Origin: JAKVAV01 sp964651785
GTDB taxonomy: Bacteria; Bacteroidota; Bacteroidia; Flavobacteriales_D; Cryomorphaceae
NCBI GenBank assembly: GCA_964651785.1
Contig: CAZYWJ010000005.1
Coordinates: forward strand, 1-64,000
Direction: 5' to 3'
DNA length: 64,000 nucleotides
Position numbers and translations under genes: made by a program. Shown here piece by piece: positions 61,077 to 64,000 of the stretch. Every line of letters starts with the position of its first letter. Position 1 is the stretch's first letter. The notes below the pieces were generated by a model. It searched no databases and was not told the DNA's origin. It saw only the letters and a program-made list of their open reading frames with translations.

Positions 61077-61511
61077 TTACTTCTTCAGCAGATCGCGAAT
61101 TTCAGTAAGTAATATTTCCTGTTTTGAAGGTTCGGGAATTTCGGGAGCGGGAATTCCTTCTTCCTCTTTACGCGCAGCGGCCTCTTTCATTTTATTATAA
61201 GATCTCACCACGATAAATACGGCAAAAGCAACGATGATAAAGGTCAAAATTGTATTTATAAAAGCTCCGTAAGAAATGGCTACTTCGGTAACCCCATCAC
61301 CCGCACCTTCAGCAGATTCCGCTACTCCTGCTTTGAGCACGTACTTCATTTCGGCAAAATCCACACCGCCCAATAACAATCCTACGGGCGGCATAATTAT
61401 GTCGTTGACCAGAGATTTAACTATAGCGCCGAAATAGGTAGCCATGATCAAACCTACCGCCAGTTCCATTACATTTCCGCGGTTTATAAACTTCTTAAAT
61501 TCTGTAAACAT
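61077..61511 (-). CDS. mscL: Large-conductance mechanosensitive channel MscL
   Basis: 144 aa from the ATG at 61509-61511 (MFTEFKKFINRGNVMELAVGLIMATYFGAIV); the longer ORF from 61592 adds 27 residues not found in the family. TM1 and the pore segment N-D-I-I-M-P-P-V-G-L-L-L-G-G-V-D-F, a TM2 segment TILTFIIVAFAVFIVV and a basic C-terminus (EIRDLLKK) are clear. It opens on hypoosmotic shock to release solutes. Divergent from the trehalose gene otsAB. Confidence 0.92.
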   Translation of the reverse strand: MFTEFKKFINRGNVMELAVGLIMATYFGAIVKSLVNDIIMPPVGLLLGGVDFAEMKYVLKAGVAESAEGAGDGVTEVAISYGAFINTILTFIIVAFAVFIVVRSYNKMKEAAARKEEEGIPAPEIPEPSKQEILLTEIRDLLKK

Positions 61512-61592
61512 TTCTTTTTGGTTTATATGAATTTGCCGTGGCAAGATATCGAATGCAGAAAAATATTGTTGAGATGTGAATAAATTTATCAA

Positions 61593-61814
61593 TGTTGATA
61601 ACCATGACTTGAGGATTGCAGTCTTCCACTAATCGTGGAGCATGTTACTCGATGCAATGCACATCGTGCTTCGATGGGTGTGCGGATTATATTTTTTCAA
61701 TTGTCGAGAATTCAGATACATTGCTTACTTTATTGACAACCGTGATGAAAATTTGATTCTGATACAAGGTTCCGGCACGAACATTTGATTGGTAGTCATA
61801 AAAGCCAAATTACT
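61593..61814. other. Divergent intergenic region between mscL and otsAB
   Basis: About 220 bp (300 bp between start codons) carrying the promoters of two divergent osmotic-stress genes. I see no clear operator, hairpin or -7 box that I would rely on. Confidence 0.4.
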
Positions 61815-63998
61815 ATGTCCAAAACCATTATTGTTTCCAACCGACTTCCTGTAAGAATAGAAAAGAAGGATGATGAGATAACATACAAATCCAGTGAAGG
61901 GGGACTTGCCACCGGCTTGGGATCCATTTACAAGGAAGGCAACAATATATGGATCGGTTGGCCCGGCGCTTCTTTCGATTCGGATGGCCTCAAAGAAGAA
62001 GTGACTGACGGCCTGAAAAAAGAAAGCATGCGCCCCGTTTTCCTTACAGAAGATGAAGTCGAATCATTTTATCTGGGTTTCAGCAACCAAACATTGTGGC
62101 CTGCATTTCACTATTTTATTCAGTACATCGATTATCGCGATGACAATTGGCAGAGTTACATTACGGTAAATGAAAAGTTTGCTAAAGTCATTTCAGAAAA
62201 TCTCGAAGATGATGATACGGTTTGGATACACGACTATCAGTTAATGGTCGTACCTCATTTGCTGCGAAAAGCGAATCCGAATGTAACCATCGGATTCTAT
62301 CAGCATATCCCCTTCCCGTCATACGAGGTTTTTCGCACACTTCCGTGGCGACGGGAGTTGCTGGAAGGAGTACTTGGGTCTGATTATATCGCATTTCATA
62401 CCTATGATGATATGCGTCACTTTCTGAGCTCCGTTCACCGGTTATTGGGCTATCCTTACCATGGTAGCGAAATTCAGCTCAAGGATAGAATGGTAGTGGC
62501 AGATTCATTGCCGATGGGAATCGACTACGAAAAGTATCGGGAAAATGCATCACACGAGGAGGCAGTAGAGCGCGAAGAAAGATATCGCAAAGCGTTGGGA
62601 GATCAACGTCTGATTCTATCCATGGACAGGCTGGATTATTCAAAAGGTATTCCGCGACGGCTGGAAGCTTTTGACGCGTTCCTCGAGAATTATCCGGAAT
62701 ACAAACAAAAGGTTTCACTGTTGCTAATCGTCGTTCCTTCTCGCGACAAGGTGCCTAATTACCAGATGCTCAAAGAGCAAGTAGATGAATTGGTAGGTAA
62801 AATAAACAGTAAATACGGCAGGATGGATTGGGTGCCGATCCATTACTTCTATCGAAGTTATCCGTTCAGAGCTCTGGGAGCATTTTACCGCATGTGTGAT
62901 GTGGCCATGATTACCCCCCTGCGAGATGGTATGAACTTGGTATGCAAGGAATATGTCGCTTCTCGCGAAAACAAAGACGGAGTCCTGATATTAAGCGAAA
63001 TGGCCGGTGCATCGAAGGAGCTGGCAGATGCTATTTTGGTCAACCCCACCGATAAGATGCAAATGGTAAGAGCGCTGAAAGAAGCATTGGAAATGGACGA
63101 GAGCGAACAGTATCGTCGCATGGACCTGATGCAAAAAACCGTTAAGAAATACAATATCTTCAACTGGGTTAACCTCTTCTTTAATAATTTAATGAATGTC
63201 AAAAACAACCAAAAGGAATTGGCCGTACTGAAGTTGACGGGAAATAAGGAAGAGGAATTATTAAATGCATACGACGCAGCAAAGAATCGTTTGCTTTTAT
63301 TGGATTACGACGGCACTTTGGTAGAATTCAATAAAGACCCTTTATCGTGCGAACCCGGTGATGAATTGAGGAATCAATTGGGCCGTTTGGGGGATGACCC
63401 GCGTAATGAATTGGTGATCATCAGCGGCCGAAAAGGCGAAACATTGGAAGAGTGGTTGGGCGACCTTCCCGTCTCCTTGGTAGCCGAACATGGAATGTGG
63501 AGCAAGGCCAAAGGCGGACGCTGGGAGCGAGACGGTGGAGATTCAGATACTGAATGGAAAGAGGAGGCTATGGAGATCATGAACTTTTATGTAGACCGTA
63601 CTCCCGGTTCTTTTATCGAAGAAAAAAGTCATTCACTGGCTTGGCATTACCGAAAGGTGGAAAGAGGACTGGGGGAAGTACGAAAGAGTGAGCTGACCAG
63701 TCACCTCAAGCATATGCTGAATGAACGCGGTTTTCACGTTTTGGATGGCGATCATGTAATAGAACTGAAACCCGACTACACCAATAAGGGACGTGTAGCC
63801 AAAGAATTATTTGATAAGCTAAAGCCTGATTTCACTTTGTGTTTGGGTGATGATACCACCGACGAATATATGTTTGAAGCACTGCCTGAAGAAGCCTACT
63901 CTATCAAGGTAGGAAGCGGTACGAGTTACGCATCTTACGGCTTGGAATCGGTTGGGGAAGTCAGAAATTTACTAAACAAACTCTTGAAATTCAGCTAA
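61815..63998 (+). CDS. otsAB: Bifunctional trehalose-6-phosphate synthase/phosphatase
   Basis: 727 aa from the ATG at 61815 (MSKTIIVSNRLPVRIEKK); the longer ORF adds 10 residues. The N-terminal GT20 domain has SNRLPV, SSEGGLATGLG, HDYQLMVVPHLLR, QHIPFPSYEVFRTLPWRRELLEG, RLDYSKGIPRRLEAF and TPLRDGMNLVCKEYVA. The C-terminal HAD phosphatase has L-L-L-L-D-Y-D-G-T-L-V, the catalytic Asp of motif I. It makes trehalose from UDP-glucose and glucose-6-phosphate as an osmoprotectant. The sequence ends two bases before the window edge with its stop codon intact. Confidence 0.94.
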   Translation: MSKTIIVSNRLPVRIEKKDDEITYKSSEGGLATGLGSIYKEGNNIWIGWPGASFDSDGLKEEVTDGLKKESMRPVFLTEDEVESFYLGFSNQTLWPAFHYFIQYIDYRDDNWQSYITVNEKFAKVISENLEDDDTVWIHDYQLMVVPHLLRKANPNVTIGFYQHIPFPSYEVFRTLPWRRELLEGVLGSDYIAFHTYDDMRHFLSSVHRLLGYPYHGSEIQLKDRMVVADSLPMGIDYEKYRENASHEEAVEREERYRKALGDQRLILSMDRLDYSKGIPRRLEAFDAFLENYPEYKQKVSLLLIVVPSRDKVPNYQMLKEQVDELVGKINSKYGRMDWVPIHYFYRSYPFRALGAFYRMCDVAMITPLRDGMNLVCKEYVASRENKDGVLILSEMAGASKELADAILVNPTDKMQMVRALKEALEMDESEQYRRMDLMQKTVKKYNIFNWVNLFFNNLMNVKNNQKELAVLKLTGNKEEELLNAYDAAKNRLLLLDYDGTLVEFNKDPLSCEPGDELRNQLGRLGDDPRNELVIISGRKGETLEEWLGDLPVSLVAEHGMWSKAKGGRWERDGGDSDTEWKEEAMEIMNFYVDRTPGSFIEEKSHSLAWHYRKVERGLGEVRKSELTSHLKHMLNERGFHVLDGDHVIELKPDYTNKGRVAKELFDKLKPDFTLCLGDDTTDEYMFEALPEEAYSIKVGSGTSYASYGLESVGEVRNLLNKLLKFS

Positions 63999-64000
63999 GA

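Noticed and set aside
1..64000. tRNA, rRNA, riboswitch or tmRNA genes
   Set aside because: I looked for T-loop and conserved core patterns in the intergenic regions and saw none; a covariance search would be needed to be sure.

Overview
The window comes from a draft or metagenome-derived scaffold (four 100-N gaps) of a member of the Bacteroidota, most likely a marine flavobacterium-like organism. The support is indirect but consistent. Five secreted proteins carry C-terminal sorting domains of the type IX secretion system (T9SS), and many N-termini are short lipoprotein signals. There are Ca-binding FG-GAP repeats next to a GCMDPDACNYDPE cysteine module, a motif I associate with this group, and putative -7 elements fit TAnnTTYG. 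No tRNA, rRNA, CRISPR array or integrase was seen.

Layout. 0-8 kb: the 3' end of a collagen-like protein, a decayed MscS channel, a TonB-C-like secreted protein, a large FG-GAP/T9SS protein whose internal gap is an assembly artefact, and a three-gene envelope cluster. 8-18.7 kb: a serine beta-lactamase-fold protein, a GH16 beta-glucanase, a radical-SAM/DUF4130 DNA-repair-like pair, a GH92 mannosidase plus glycosylasparaginase operon on the minus strand (high-mannose N-glycan breakdown), and an aminotransferase/sulfotransferase pair. 18.7-33.7 kb: a ZIP-like permease, T9SS proteins, a His-rich lipoprotein convergent with a complete RND efflux operon, and two tandem P-domain/T9SS paralogues sharing a segment that looks gene-converted.

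33.7-42.4 kb is the accessory part. A four-helix-bundle (S23-type) gene, a DnaE2-like polymerase, an AAA ATPase of the DUF4143 type lying between the intact polymerase gene and a decayed duplicate of its 3' end, and a HEPN gene followed by an attC-like structure are interspersed with a dispersed repeat built on a 7-nt AGCTNNT period. 42.4-64 kb is mostly housekeeping and envelope: an acyltransferase, phosphofructokinase, MsrB, SelO, an NAD-binding epimerase-like protein, a LytS/LytTR two-component system, a universal stress protein, an HD phosphohydrolase, an AI-2E-type transporter, a pseudouridine synthase, and divergent mscL and otsAB osmotic-stress genes. A His-rich lipoprotein gene and an FkbM methyltransferase are visibly decayed here.

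Three of the four gaps (at 4629, 34484 and 39741) are flanked by identical 55-bp ends, so contigs there overlap rather than being separated. Merging them restores a 940-aa FG-GAP protein and a 984-aa DnaE in frame. I found no clearly novel multi-gene system. The best candidates for a second look are the heptad-repeat/duplication locus at 34-42 kb, the HEPN gene with its attC-like flank, and the radical-SAM/DUF4130 pair.
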